In this document: in pieces, positions 23,724 to 34,015 of the stretch | Layout of the letters: every line of letters begins with the position of its first letter | Position numbering within the stretch: the stretch's first letter is position 1 | Source of the DNA: Camellia lanceoleosa | Taxonomy: Eukaryota > Streptophyta > Magnoliopsida > Ericales > Theaceae | NCBI GenBank assembly: GCA_025200525.1 | Contig: CM045763.1 | Coordinates: forward strand, 156,432,246 to 156,496,245 | Reading direction: 5' to 3' | Length of the DNA: 64,000 nucleotides | Translations under genes and position numbers: made by a program | The notes under the pieces: generated by a model | The model's database searches: none | The model's input: the letters and a program-made list of their open reading frames with translations, nothing else | What the model was told of the DNA's origin: nothing

Positions 23724-23956
23724 GTCCGCTCGAGCGGGGAAAGTGCCGCTCTTGCGGGAAATACATGCTCCCAGTACTTTTTGCAGACTTGGTGTCCGCT
23801 CGAGCGGGGTATTTTACGCTCGGGTGGGGGAGCTTTGTAGACAGGCCTTCCGCTCGAGCGCTATATTTAACGCTCAAGCGTATTTTTCATGCAACTAGTA
23901 CTTTTGCAGGCCTTAGGGGTCCGTTCGAACGGGGTATTTCACGCTCGAACGGGGAC
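23724..23956 (+). repeat. CGCTCGAG-type palindromic module in the forward solo LTR
   Basis: Repeated GTCCGCTCGAGCGG, ACGCTCGGGTGG, CCGCTCGAGCG, ACGCTCAAGCG and GTTCGAACGGGG words are separated by 10-35 bases. CAGTACTTTTTGCAG occurs near 23770 and AGTACTTTTGCAG near 23897. These last words are the reverse complement of CTGCAAAAGTACTGG in the other LTR family. Confidence 0.75.
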
Positions 23957-24289
23957 CCTATTTTCTGAAATTTTGAAAATGCATTCTGTGTTCTGTTCTT
24001 CCGTTCCCTTTCACTTCTAAGCACTCTTAGGCATACATTGAGCATTGTAATTGAGTTAAGGAAATAAGAATGAAGCCTAAAGAAGAATATGTGAATTAAA
24101 GAGCGTATTGAATTATTTGTGACCCATATGTGTTATGTGATATGTAGGGTCAAGCTCCAGGGCAATTCAACCAACCGATCACTGTGATTAATATCTAACA
24201 TATGTTAGTGTCCAATGGCTACTTCTATGTAAGTTTTGTAAAGTTCATTAATGTGAATGGTGGACAAAGTTTGATATGAAAGGCCTATG

Positions 24290-24960
24290 AGCCAGTTTGA
24301 TATAAATGAATGGACCGAAGGTCGTTTTGGCATAAATGAATGGACCGAATGTCGTTTTGACATAAATGAATGGATCGAAGGTCGTTTTGACATAAATGAA
24401 TGGACCGAAGGTCGTTTTGGCATAAATGAATGGACCGAAGGTCGTTTTGACATAAATGAATGGACCGAAGGTCGTTTGGCATAAATGAATAGACCGAAGG
24501 TCGTTTTGACATAAACGAATGGACCGAAGGTCGTTTGGATATGAATAAATGGACCGAAGGTCATTTCGACATGAATGAGTAGGCCGAAGGCCGTTTTGAC
24601 ACAAATGAATGGGCCAAAGGCCGTTTTGACATGAATGAATGGACCAGAGGCCGTTCTGTCATGAACGAAAGTCTGAATGGGCCAAAGGCCAGTTTGTCAC
24701 TTGAGTGGGCCAAAGGCCAGTTTGACACGAATGATAGTTTGACATAAATAATAGTTTGACACGAATGATAGTTTGATATAAGTAATAGTTTGATACGAAT
24801 AACAGTTCGATCTGAATAATAGAATGAATGGGCCAAAGGCCGTTTTGACATGAATGAATGGGCCAGAGGCCGTTTTGACATGAAGGAAAGTCTGAATGGG
24901 CTAAGGGCCAGTTTGTTATGGAAAGATAAATGGGCCAAAGACCAGTATGTTTGGAACCAC
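24290..24960 (+). repeat. 30-bp tandem array (about 18 units)
   Basis: The unit is CATAAATGAATGGACCGAAG plus GTCGTTTTGA. It is regular from about 24300 to 24560 and more diverged after (GGGCCAAAGGCC variants), with a short stretch of a different word (ATAGTTTGACACGAATG) near 24720-24800. A 30-bp unit is a multiple of three, so several frames stay open; they are not evidence of coding. Confidence 0.85.
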
Positions 24961-25909
24961 AGTCACTTGACTTAAATTGTATATATATGTTAAATAGAAA
25001 TATGAATTGGGCCCAAGGCCGTTCGGAATATGTTGTTCTACATATTGTTGTATCTTCTTATTTGATATTATTCACTGGGCTTTCGCTCACGCTCATTCAT
25101 GTGTTTGTAGGTGAGCTAAGAGAGGTCCAGACCCAGCCCCAGTGAAGCCATTGTGGAACAACCAAGTTTTTGAGAGTCAGCCCCTACGTCTCACGCACGA
25201 GACTCGTCTTCGCCCTTTTGTTTGGTATTTATATTTTGTCATGTTGGCGAGGACTCTGTATCTGTTGTGTACAGTTTTGACGGGGTGACTTAGACTAATG
25301 ATCCTGTCTGTACAGAACCTTTTGTTACTGTATTTTCTGATGTGAGTTGTTAACATATTTGTGTCTGGAATGTTATGACGTGCATGTAAGCACAGCTCTA
25401 TGGACAAAGTTTTAAATTGCTTCCGTTTGGCCCCCATTAACTCTGTTAAAATACGTTTGGTTTGGTTTGAGGCCGTAAGTAATCTCATGATTATTGGCCG
25501 GTTACGTCCTTAACACATGGGGGCGAGTTCCGGTCGTGACACAAAGTTCTGTACATACAGGATCATTAAGTCTAAGTCAGTCAAACCCAAAGTTTATTTA
25601 TAAAAGTAATCCAATGTTTTCACCAACATGACAAAACTATATCAAAAGGGCAAAAGAGGCGAAGACAAGTCTCGTGCGTGAGACGTTAGGGATGACTCTC
25701 CAAAAACCTTGACTGTTTCTCACACATTTCACCGAGGCTGGGTTTGGACGTCCCTTGGCTCACCTACATAGACATGAATGAGCGTGAGCGAAAGCCTAGT
25801 GAATAATATCAAATAAGGAAGATACATGAACAAACTTTGAAACAGTTACATCAGACGAGCTTAGGCCCAATTCATGTTTGTATTTAATGTATCACTCAGC
25901 TAAAGTTCC

Positions 25910-26330
25910 AAATGCGTCAAACGGCCTTGGGCCCAATTAACTCATACCTAACGGCGTTTGGCCCAACCGTTCCTGTCCGACGGCCTTTGGCCCAATCATT
26001 CGTGTCAAACGGCCTTTGGCCAATTCATTCATGTCATACGACCTCTGGCCTATTCATTCGAGTCATACGGCCTCTGGCCCATTTATTCATGTCATACGGC
26101 CTCTGACCCATTCATTCGAGTCATATGGCCTCTAGTCCATTCATTCATGTCATACGGCCTCTGGCCTATTCATTCATATCATACTATCAATCAAGTCAGA
26201 CTATCATTTGTGTCAGACTATCATTCGCATCAGACTATCAGTCGTATCAGACGGCCTTTGGCCCAACCATCCATGTCAAACGGCCTTCGGCCCAATTAAT
26301 TGTATCCAACGGCCTTTGACCCAATCATAT
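25910..26330 (-). repeat. 30-bp tandem array, opposite copy
   Basis: This is the same array as in the forward LTR, read on the other strand (ACGGCCTCTGGCCCATTCAT words). It has about 12 more diverged units, and a TCAGACTATCAGTCGTA-type stretch in place of the ATAGTTTGA stretch. Fewer units here show length change between the two LTR copies. Confidence 0.75.
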
Positions 26331-26669
26331 GGCATAACAAATATTTGTCCCCAATTCAATGTAACAAACTTACAGGACTTATATGAAAGTAAGCAATTGG
26401 ACAAATAACATACTTCAGATATCTTTATTAAGATATTACTCACAGTGATCTGCCGGTGGATTCACCTTTGAGCTCAACCCTACACATTACATAACACATA
26501 TGGGTCACAAATGATTCAATCCGTTCTTAATTCATATATTCCTCTTAGGCTTCTTTCTTATCCTTTTAATTCATTCATAATGCTCAATGCATGCCTAAGA
26601 GTGCCTAGGAGTGAAAGAAAACGAAAAACGAAACATAGAACATCTTTACAAAATTTCTGAAACAGGGGT

Positions 26670-26865
26670 CCCTGCTCGAGCGTGGACTTTCCCGCTCGAG
26701 CGGACCCATTAAGCCTGCAAAAGTACTGGTTGCCTCATTTTTACGCTTGAGCGTGAATTCGGGTGCTCGAGCTGAAAGTTTCACCACATGGCTCCCCGCT
26801 TGAGCGGACATCCATGTCTGCAAAACTTCTGGGAGCTCGTATTTCCCGCTCGAACGGACATGCCA
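26670..26865 (-). repeat. CGCTCGAG-type palindromic module in the reverse solo LTR
   Basis: CTGCTCGAGCGTGG, CCGCTCGAGCGG, CTGCAAAAGTACTGG, ACGCTTGAGCGTG, CCGCTTGAGCGG and CCGCTCGAACGG follow each other within 200 bases. It is the counterpart of 23724-23956. Confidence 0.75.
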
Positions 26866-28040
26866 AATTCTGGAAAATCTAGAATTGTTCTTGAGGCTCA
26901 AACTTGATATTCAAAGGCTTCAAAGTTCGAATTAAGGTACCAAAATAGGGAAACACATTATATATCATGAGTACACAAACAATATGAGGCCAATTGCTCA
27001 AAATTATGGTTCAATCCTCAAAATTAATCACATTTCTTTGTATAAGCAAACTCATGCATTCAAACTTCATATAAGTTCCACACCTTCAATAATCAAACAT
27101 GCATGTCAATTTTTTACTTCATTTCTATTTCAAATCTTACAAATGACACTTATTATCATGAAACCCATAAAGATTATGCATACATGTGAAGATTGGTGCC
27201 TAATTCTCCATGTTTAACATCATTCATGCTAGCTCATGCAATTGCAAGCTCAAACATACAAATTTATGGCAATTTCCTACATGCATGTGTATATTGGCTC
27301 CCAATTCATCAAAACCAACTCATTTCATGTTCTTGATCACTATTCAACTTTGAATTCACAAAGTTACAAACTAAAATCCATGAATTTACTCACCTAGGAG
27401 CTTTAATCTTCCAAACTTATGCTTAATTCTTGAGTGTAGCTTCAAGATCACCAAGATTGGCCCTTCTCTCTCTCTCATTTCAGTTCTCTCTCTCTCTAGA
27501 GAGCAAATTCAGATTCTTTGTGCTCAAAAGAATGAGCTTAAGTGTAGTTGGGTCCTTTATATAGGCTTCTTTAATTAAATTAGATCATAACTAATTAATA
27601 GCACTTAATTAATCATTCTGAATCTAATTATTTTGATCTGAATCAATTTTCAATTAAATTTCACTGTAGGTTCTAAAAATTACGCTAATCACAATGGCGT
27701 AGTCAATTTCAATTTCTATGGCCGATAAGGCCTTCAATTTTCAGTTTATAACAGTAAGTTGAACATATATTCCTACGGTGAACAGATAGAAATTCAAAAC
27801 CACATATTTTCATATAAATGGCACTCAAAATCATATCAAACACATAATCATAATCATAATTAAGATTGATTAGCATAATACGGACCAGGGTTATCACAGA
27901 GGGGTAGTTCAGCTGGAAGGGGAAACGCAACCGGTAGAGAAAGTCCAACTAGGAGAGGAAGTTCAAGTGGGAGAGGCAAGGGTAAGGCCAAGCATGCAAA
28001 AGTAAAGTTTTTCCTATTTCTTTTGCCTTTTCATTTGTGA

Positions 28041-28758
28041 TTTTTGTTTGTTTTGTCTATCCATTTATGCACAAGAATGATATTTATTACCTTACAATGA
28101 AATTATTTTCTTATTTTTTCATCTTGCATGAATCCAACATTGCCTTTTTGTTTATTTGTTTGTTTATTTGACTTTTATTTTTTTTGCAGATGACTTAGCT
28201 AACATGTTGATGTTTTTGGTACAAGGATTAACATAGGTTAAAGGTATAAAATATATGTTGCTTGACTATACAATTAGTGAGGATCATGTTCCACTTTTTT
28301 GTATTTTTCTAGTGGACATGCAATGCTGAGGATAGCAATATGATGATGTGCCCACTTTTATTTTTTTGTAGTGGGCATGAAGTATTTTATAAATACTCAT
28401 TTTGGGAACTTACATGATGTAATTGCATAGACTTGACAAATATGGTCCATGGAATGATGTAACTAAACATATATGATAGGAATGATGTAATTAAACAGTC
28501 CTACTTGATGTTTATATGATGTAATTAAACAGTCCTACTTGATGTTTATTATGTTTACAAGTTATTATGTTAGTCAAATTAGATGAGCATATTTACATAA
28601 TGCTCAAAAAACTTCATCATATTTATATAAGGTCCATTACATTTTCAGATGTATTACAAAACATAAAGTCTATCACAAAAGATTACAAAACCTTACATAA
28701 GATCCATTACAAAACATTAGGTAAATCATTACCATTACATTTTGAGAGCAACCATTAA
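28041..28758. other. MULE-1 region between the transposase and the GRF gene
   Basis: After the transposase tail there is a T-rich stretch. A splice donor (AAA|GTAAAG, about 28001) and acceptor (TTTTGCAG near 28190) could move the end of the protein to a short last exon (ATGACTTAG). No other gene is visible; near-repeats of a TTGATGTTTATATGATGTAA-like word occur at 28500-28560. Confidence 0.4.
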
Positions 28759-29148
28759 TCAAATCAAACATAAAACAACAATCATCATCATTACTATCTT
28801 CATAAACCCCATGTTTGCTTCAAGTACTTGCATTCTTGCTTGCATAGCCCCTATTTGGTTCATTAAATTCATTGCATGACTTTCTTCTTCATAGGATAAA
28901 CTATGTCTATTAACAGTTGCTTGAGTGTCTTCTATCATCATTTCTCCTCCAATAGACGAGTTTACTGGTTCGCACTAGTCCCAGAATGCGCATTTTCCAT
29001 TTGGGCATAAATAATACAATTTGCCTCTGTGTTTTTTTTTTTTTTTTTTTTTTTCAGTGACTTTAATTGATGCTTTGCTCCCACAATAGCAGAGCTTGCT
29101 TCTATATTTCATCACCCCTTCTCCACTAATTGATGATGACATATCCAT
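28759..29148 (-). pseudogene. GRF-type zinc-finger protein in MULE-1, with a premature stop and a Lys run
   Basis: The minus-strand frame from ATG at 29148 reads KYRSKLCYCGSKASIKVTE, then seven Lys from a 23-base A run (29054-29032), then HRGKLYYLCPNGKCAFWD. There is a TAG (28977-28975) where GRF proteins have Trp, then CEPVNSSIGGE. The second part (28974-28759) is a likely coiled coil: NLMNQIGAMQARMQVLEANM. The zinc ligands C20, C22, C48 and C53 fit the GRF pattern (CxCG ... C-x4-C, WxW-like end). GRF fingers are short nucleic-acid-binding domains found in many small plant proteins. The A run is exactly in frame (7 codons), so it is a linker expansion rather than a break. The gene converges on the transposase; its role in transposition, if any, is unknown. 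Confidence 0.75.
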
Positions 29149-29323
29149 CTAATGAACCTACATTCATGAAATGTGAGAGTTATAATGCATTTTCAGAACA
29201 TATATTGCATTTTGTTGTTGTTGTGCTTTATTTTTGAATAACGGGAGATACATGTGTTGGATGTTTGTTGTTTGTGCTTTATTTGTCAATAATAGTTGTA
29301 TTGTTTGTGCTTTGTGCTTTCAA

Positions 29324-29377
<54 letters not shown>

Positions 29378-29680
29378 GGACTGGTTAGTTGTTATTCACA
29401 TGCAATTATTTATTTATTTATTTAAATAGTTAATGTGAGTGGGAAGATACATGTGTTGTGCTTGGACCTCTGCTTTGTTCTTTTTGTTGCTCTTCACTTT
29501 TTGTTGGCTCTATAATTTTCCCTCTTTCACTTGGATTTTCTGAAGCTGGATAACTCCAACATTTGGTATTGGTATATATAGATGGGTTGAGGACACTTGA
29601 GGGCATTAGGGGCATTTTAGTGTTTAGCTTTGATGACATTAGCAAGTTTTGTTAGGTGTATAAACGGTTGTCAAAAAATA
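29149..29680. other. MULE-1 right end without a gene
   Basis: This stretch holds a (TTA)n microsatellite at 29324-29377, a TTTA run near 29408-29424, and otherwise ordinary AT-rich DNA up to the right terminal repeat. Open frames here are translated microsatellite (poly-Ile). Confidence 0.6.
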
Positions 29681-29720
29681 GGAGAATCTTGACATTGTCA
29701 GGTAAAGTAGTGAAGGTTAC

Positions 29721-30302
29721 TGTGGGGATATATTTTCTGAGTACCAACACGTGGCAATGTGATGCCGACGTGTCAGCCGAGGTGCCACGTGTCCTGGTCG
29801 TGATGCCGAGGTGATCTCGGTTAGGCTGAGGTTATCTCCGAAGATATCGGAATTCGAGATAAGCGGATAGGGGACAAGAGTCATGGAATGAAGAGGGAAC
29901 TCAACCTGGATATAGACAAGAGTCCCAGATTGGGAGAAGACTTCAGTTTGGGTAAAGATAAGACTCTTAGAGAGTTTATCCTGATCCCACTGGGAGTCCC
30001 AGATTAGTAGTAATCCTGAGTCCATAGAAGTTAGGCTTCTATTGGGACTAAGTTTATGTTGGTTATAAAAGAGAGGCACCCCCATGGGTCTAAGGTATGC
30101 TTTTTATGCTCAAGCTTGTGAGTTGAATAATTGATTTATCTTTGAGAGATATACTGACTTGATCGTCAAAGTGCCCCCAGGTGGACGAACCATCGCGGGA
30201 TTCTTATATTTCTGTTACAGGTCAGCAAGGTGCCATCTATTCTGCCGGTGCTCTCTAGCTGAATACTGAGGTGGGCAATGTGATCGAAAAATCACTCACA
30301 CA
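29721..30302 (+). mobile_element. 582-bp solo LTR inside the right terminal repeat of MULE-1
   Basis: It starts TGTGGGGATATATTTTC, ends ATCACTCACACA, and is flanked by GTTAC (29716-29720, 30303-30307). A TATA box TATAAAAG (30064-30071) lies at mid-length, where an LTR promoter is expected. The family is not one of the others in this window. It cuts the MULE terminal repeat, so it landed after MULE-1. Confidence 0.85.
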
Positions 30303-30380
30303 GTTACTATGATTATTGAAACCATAGGGGATGTCCCACTATATGTCAAAAACCTCAAGGGAGGTAAGTGTCATTTACCC

Positions 30381-31599
30381 TTGTACATGGTTGATTCTTT
30401 GATTTGACATAATTTCTTGATATATATTCAAATTTGAACTTGAGAGATACTTGAGGGCCCATAGAGCTTACCACGGGTCCCATTTCGATAATTTGAATAT
30501 TTTATTTTGTAAGGTCACTCATTTGTATTATCTATTTTAAAAAAAAAAAAAGAAAATTAGATTGATCCAATAATCGTAATTTTTTTCATTTTATAGTGTC
30601 TATTTAAAAAAAAAAAAGATTATCTATTTTTAAAAACATATTTATCATCTAATTTTTTGGAAGATAACTATCATAAAATAAAATATTACAATTTTTAAAT
30701 TGATTTATTTATTTATTTATTTTTCCCCCATAGATAATATACATTAATAACTCTACAAAATAAATCGTTCAGATCACTGAATCAAAATTCATAATAGATC
30801 CCACAAGCCGCTTAAGTTCTCCCAAGTTAAAATTTGAAGTTCAAAAAGAAACTGTTACTCATATAAATATGAAGAAATAACATGTTGGTGGTATTTTGTA
30901 AGAATAATTTCAATTTTATGAAAGCATTTATAAAATTATCTTTTAATATTCTAAAGTTTAATATGTTATTATTTTTTTTTTAACGACTTAAATTGTATTT
31001 TCCCTGTTGTTGATACCACATTTTATTTTTCTGTCAATTGTGGCCTATTAATTATGGTCAAGTTCGATTATGATCTGTTGATTGAAATCATAGACTATTT
31101 TTAAAGAATAACATTTGCCACATTTGTTGTTGTTGTTGTTGTTATTATTAATTATGTCAACAAGCATGCTGACATTGCATGACGTATGTGTTAAGGATGT
31201 GGCATGATAACATATTAAGTGGAGGGCCAAAAAGTTAGCCATTGCAGTTGCTGAGATCAAGGAGCCAAGACCGAGTCAAGCACTAAATCTACAAAGTGGT
31301 TACTATGAACATGAGCTATGGATGATGTTTAGGAAATCATGATCTAATGAGAAAATCATGAGATTTGATTACCTCTCTTTCTTTCATGTGACTAAGCCTA
31401 TAAATAGGCCAAGAGAGATACAAAGAAGATCACTTCAAACCACTCACAATTTGTGATATCTAATTAGGAGTAGTTAAGTTTACAATTTAGGAGTTGATTA
31501 ATTATAGCTTTTTCCAACCCGCATTTCGTTTTTTTTTTTTTTTTTTTTGTTGACTGTTGCACTTTTCAATTCTTTATTTTTATATAATTTCATGCAACT
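30381..31599. other. Intergenic DNA, possibly ending in an older LTR
   Basis: AT-rich, no gene. From about 31189 (TGTTAAGGATGTGGCATG) the sequence looks like the start of a small copia-type LTR. A TATA box TATAAATA lies at 31399-31406 in the setting CCTATAAATAGG. If so, it would resume after the gypsy element and end ACCAACA at 41235. The flanking five bases (GTATG, ACCAT) do not match, so this is weak. Confidence 0.3.
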
Positions 31600-33580
31600 T
31601 GTAGCGATCCTAGTTTTGCCACTTCGTTGAGTATGTCGGCGATCGAACTGCCTGGTCAGCTCGCGAGGGTCTAGGGGGCAGCGCCCCTTGGCGGGTCCAA
31701 AGGTAGCACCCTGGCGGGGATTGAGCTATTCGATCAGCATGAGGGGTCAGTCTTGGCGCCTTGGCGGGTCCTAGGTAGTGCCTGGCGGGTTGAGCGGGGC
31801 CCCAAAGCAAAAATGCAAAATGCATTAGAAGTTGCTTGTCCGCTCGAGCGGCCGTCTATGCGCTCGAGCAGAGAATGTTTGGTTTCAGAAGTTTGATATG
31901 TCTGCAAAAGTACTGGGAAAGTGTATTTGACGGGCTTTCTATGCTCGAGCGGACCATGTTATATCAATTCGTGAATATGATATTTCAAATCACTTTTGCA
32001 TATCTCTATCTCTAAAAACTTTTCCTCTACCCTCTCTCTACATTTTCCTACACCAAATAGGATCGAAACCTTGATTTCTTAAGATCCATTAGAGTTCTGC
32101 CATAAGTTCTTCATCAAAGTTGGTTAACTTTTTGAGGGCTTCGTTGTGTGCGGTAAACATCGAGTTTTGACACCGTTGATTTTGGGGGTTTCATCTCATT
32201 TCTTCTTCAAAACTTGAGGTAAGGATTTTCTTAGAGTTATATATATATATATTTTCCAGATGATTTTCAAAATCATCCTTCGATAGCTTTGAAAATTGAT
32301 TGTTGATTCAAGAAGTTGAGCAATTTTGAAAGTGGGTTTGTCTCTTGTTATTTTAAAATGATCTTATGGGTTTTGATCTTCGTTGATTGAAGAAAATATG
32401 ATTTTGGAAAGTTTTCTTTTAAAAGATTTGAGCTGTATAGTTTTGGTGAGAAGACTTAGATTTTGGGGATTCTTTAAAAGAGACTGAAAATCCGTGAATG
32501 ATATTGTTATATTTATTTTTTGTGTCAAAATAAATGAATTGGAAAATTTCTTATTTATATTTATATAAATGATGAATTTCAGGGAATATGAGAATTGTTA
32601 TTCATTTTGTAAATTATTGTTCAAAATGTTGAAATAGTCTTAAAATGGCTAATTGTTGAGGATACTTGAGAAGAGAGAATTGTGTTATTTCTTGGATGTT
32701 GAATTGGAATAAAAGTATTTATATTCATCTTGTGTTATTGGCATAAAGATTTATTTGATTACATTAAACTTTGAAAGTTGATTTGAAAACTTGCATTGAG
32801 AAAAGAATGTTGAGAAACAAGTTTCCATGAATTAGTTTTGGGGTAAATACGGTGGTAAACCTTGATAGGTGGTGTATATGAAATTGAATAGGTGTCGAGC
32901 CTTCTAGTTAATATTGGTAAAAATGACAAATTATAGGTGTCGAGCCTTCAAATCAATACTGTTAAAAATGACAAATTGGTAGTACTTGTATAGTCTACTT
33001 GCAGACACCGACCTAGGGATTACCAGAATCGTATTTACCGCCCTTGAAATAAATTGTTAAGTTTTGAACAATTGAAATTGCATAATATCACTGAGCATGA
33101 TGGTTTTCAAAAGATGAAAATGTGATTTATCTTCAAAAAGGGCATAGCATGGCATGTGCATTTCATCTCTTGAGACTTGTATAAAATGTATATACTTTGT
33201 TAAGAATTTCCTATTAGGCTTTATGCTCACCCTACGAGATTTTTGTGCAGGAAAAGATGTGGTGATCCCACCCAACTAAAGGCGTGGAAGTATGTGTGTT
33301 GGGAGTACAATGCTCTCATTTGATGTGACTCTGTGTGTAAGCTAAGGGCTGTGTTTGTGTGGGTTTAAATAACCGTTTTGTGTAACCAGGCTCAAGCCTT
33401 GGAAACTTGTAAACCCTTGGGGGGTATTTATTTGTTTATTTACTTGTTGTTGGATTAATGTATCGCTGCATGAAGAACTATTGTATCATGTAATGTAAGT
33501 TTGGAGATTTATATTCGGTTTTCCTTGAAAGAGCCATGATTGTTGTCTTATCATTTAGGCTAGAAATTTGGGGTGTTACA
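31600..33580 (+). repeat. 5' LTR of the gypsy element
   Basis: It starts TGTAGCGATCCTAG and ends GGTGTTACA. It is alike along its length to 39051-41035, with differences mostly in the first 250 bases (31620-31810) and in scattered single bases. A CGCTCGAG module lies at about 31840-31950 (GTCCGCTCGAGCGGCC, GCGCTCGAGCAG, CTGCAAAAGTACTGG). Confidence 0.92.
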
Positions 33581-33583
33581 ACT

Positions 33584-33595
33584 TGGTATCAGAGC
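33584..33595 (+). other. Primer binding site (initiator Met tRNA)
   Basis: TGGTATCAGAGC lies three bases after the 5' LTR. It matches the 3' end complement of plant initiator methionine tRNA, used by many plant gypsy and copia elements to prime reverse transcription. Confidence 0.9.
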
Positions 33596-34015
33596 TACCG
33601 GTTTAAATACTTGGAGCTCGTGGGAAGTGGTTGTTTAACCACAATGGGTTCATTTAGCATGCTTAGGAAGTGTTAGGCATTTTGTGACTATGTGATAACA
33701 TGCTTATGTGACAAAATGGGTATGGGATTGGACTTTTGGGATGTTATTTGCGCCTGTTAAATTCCTTGAGGTCTCATTAGAAAGGTACTTGATCAATACT
33801 CGTTCTACTAAGAATTCTTGATTTTTCGTGGGACAGATTTCATCGTAAAAGAATAGTCCGTATGTGTTTACATAACTAAGTGCTTATGTGGAGTGAAATT
33901 GAATTGTGTATATGGTAGAGAAATATATAGAATTGTTGTAGTCGAACGTGTGAGTTAAGTTACGAGCACATATGAGTTAATGTGCTAAATTATTTCTCTT
34001 GTGTCCTTTATTAGG

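Larger units (their letters stand above)
22714..25541 (+). mobile_element. Solo LTR, plus orientation, nested in the opposite copy
   Basis: It starts TGTAATACCCCTGTTCCG, ends GTTCCGGTCGTGACA, and is flanked by CAAAG (22709-22713 and 25542-25546). At 2828 bp it is the same family as its host, but reversed. It contains a CGCTCGAG module (23724-23956) and an array of 30-bp repeats (24290-24960). No gag-pol or primer site is present. Confidence 0.92.
22489..27898 (-). mobile_element. Solo LTR, minus orientation, hosting a second copy of its own family
   Basis: It is flanked by GAGGG (22484-22488 and 27899-27903). Read on the minus strand it starts TGTGATAACCCTGGTCCG and ends GGGTTCGGGTCATGACA. 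The part at 22489-22713 is the 3' end of this LTR and 25547-27898 is the rest. The two are parted by the forward copy at 22714-25541. The host LTR is about 2.58 kb once that copy is removed. No internal coding region is present, so it is a solo LTR. It lies in the Gly-rich tail of the MULE-1 transposase. Confidence 0.9.
17768..28040 (+). pseudogene. MULE-1 transposase (MuDR/FAR1-like), broken and interrupted by solo LTRs
   Basis: The N-terminal domain (17768-18085; KGKLGIVYDVDPNMYCYID) is split from an acidic linker (20018-20404) by the solo LTR at 18086-20017. The frame runs on across one copy of AAAAG. A MuDR DNA-binding domain follows (FRLDYTAQIG-like junction; HCAVEGCPWRIHAS, 20480-20520). 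The catalytic domain has ADGCHMKGPYGG (first Asp, about 20992), TIMSDQ (second Asp, about 21180) and RRCCVHLFNNFR after an intron (about 21201-21303). A SWIM zinc finger (CLCRWWEISGLLCKH, about 21864-21910), a CCHC knuckle (CKWCMQFGHNKRTC, about 22171-22212) and a Gly/Ser/Arg-rich tail complete it. The tail resumes at 27899 beyond the nested LTRs and stops at 28038-28040. Frame changes near 18010, 20405 and 22075 and stops near 21175, 21193, 21448 and 21706 make it inactive. Confidence 0.88.
16709..30380 (+). mobile_element. MULE-1, Mutator-like element with long terminal inverted repeats
   Basis: The left terminal repeat (16709-16820) starts GGGTAAATTACACTTACCTC. The right end (29681-29720 plus 30308-30380), read on the other strand, starts GGGTAAATGACACTTACCTC. 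The two stay alike for about 112 bases, including CCTGACAATGTCAAGATTCT. The right repeat is split by a 582-bp solo LTR. A 9-bp target duplication is not clear (TTGAATTTT versus TTGTACATG). Inside are a MuDR-type transposase (plus strand) and a small GRF zinc-finger gene (minus strand). Without the nested LTRs the element is about 5.7 kb. Confidence 0.85.

Noticed and set aside
24205..24938. Long open frames over the 30-bp repeats on both strands
   Set aside because: A repeat unit of 30 bases keeps any stop-free frame open through the whole array, so four frames look open at once. There is no start context, codon bias or known domain.
24290..26330. Regular repeats that might suggest a CRISPR array
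   Set aside because: The units are directly joined with no unique spacers, lie inside plant LTRs, and vary gradually from unit to unit.
29234..29425. Open frame with a long Ile run
   Set aside because: It is the translation of a (TTA)n microsatellite.
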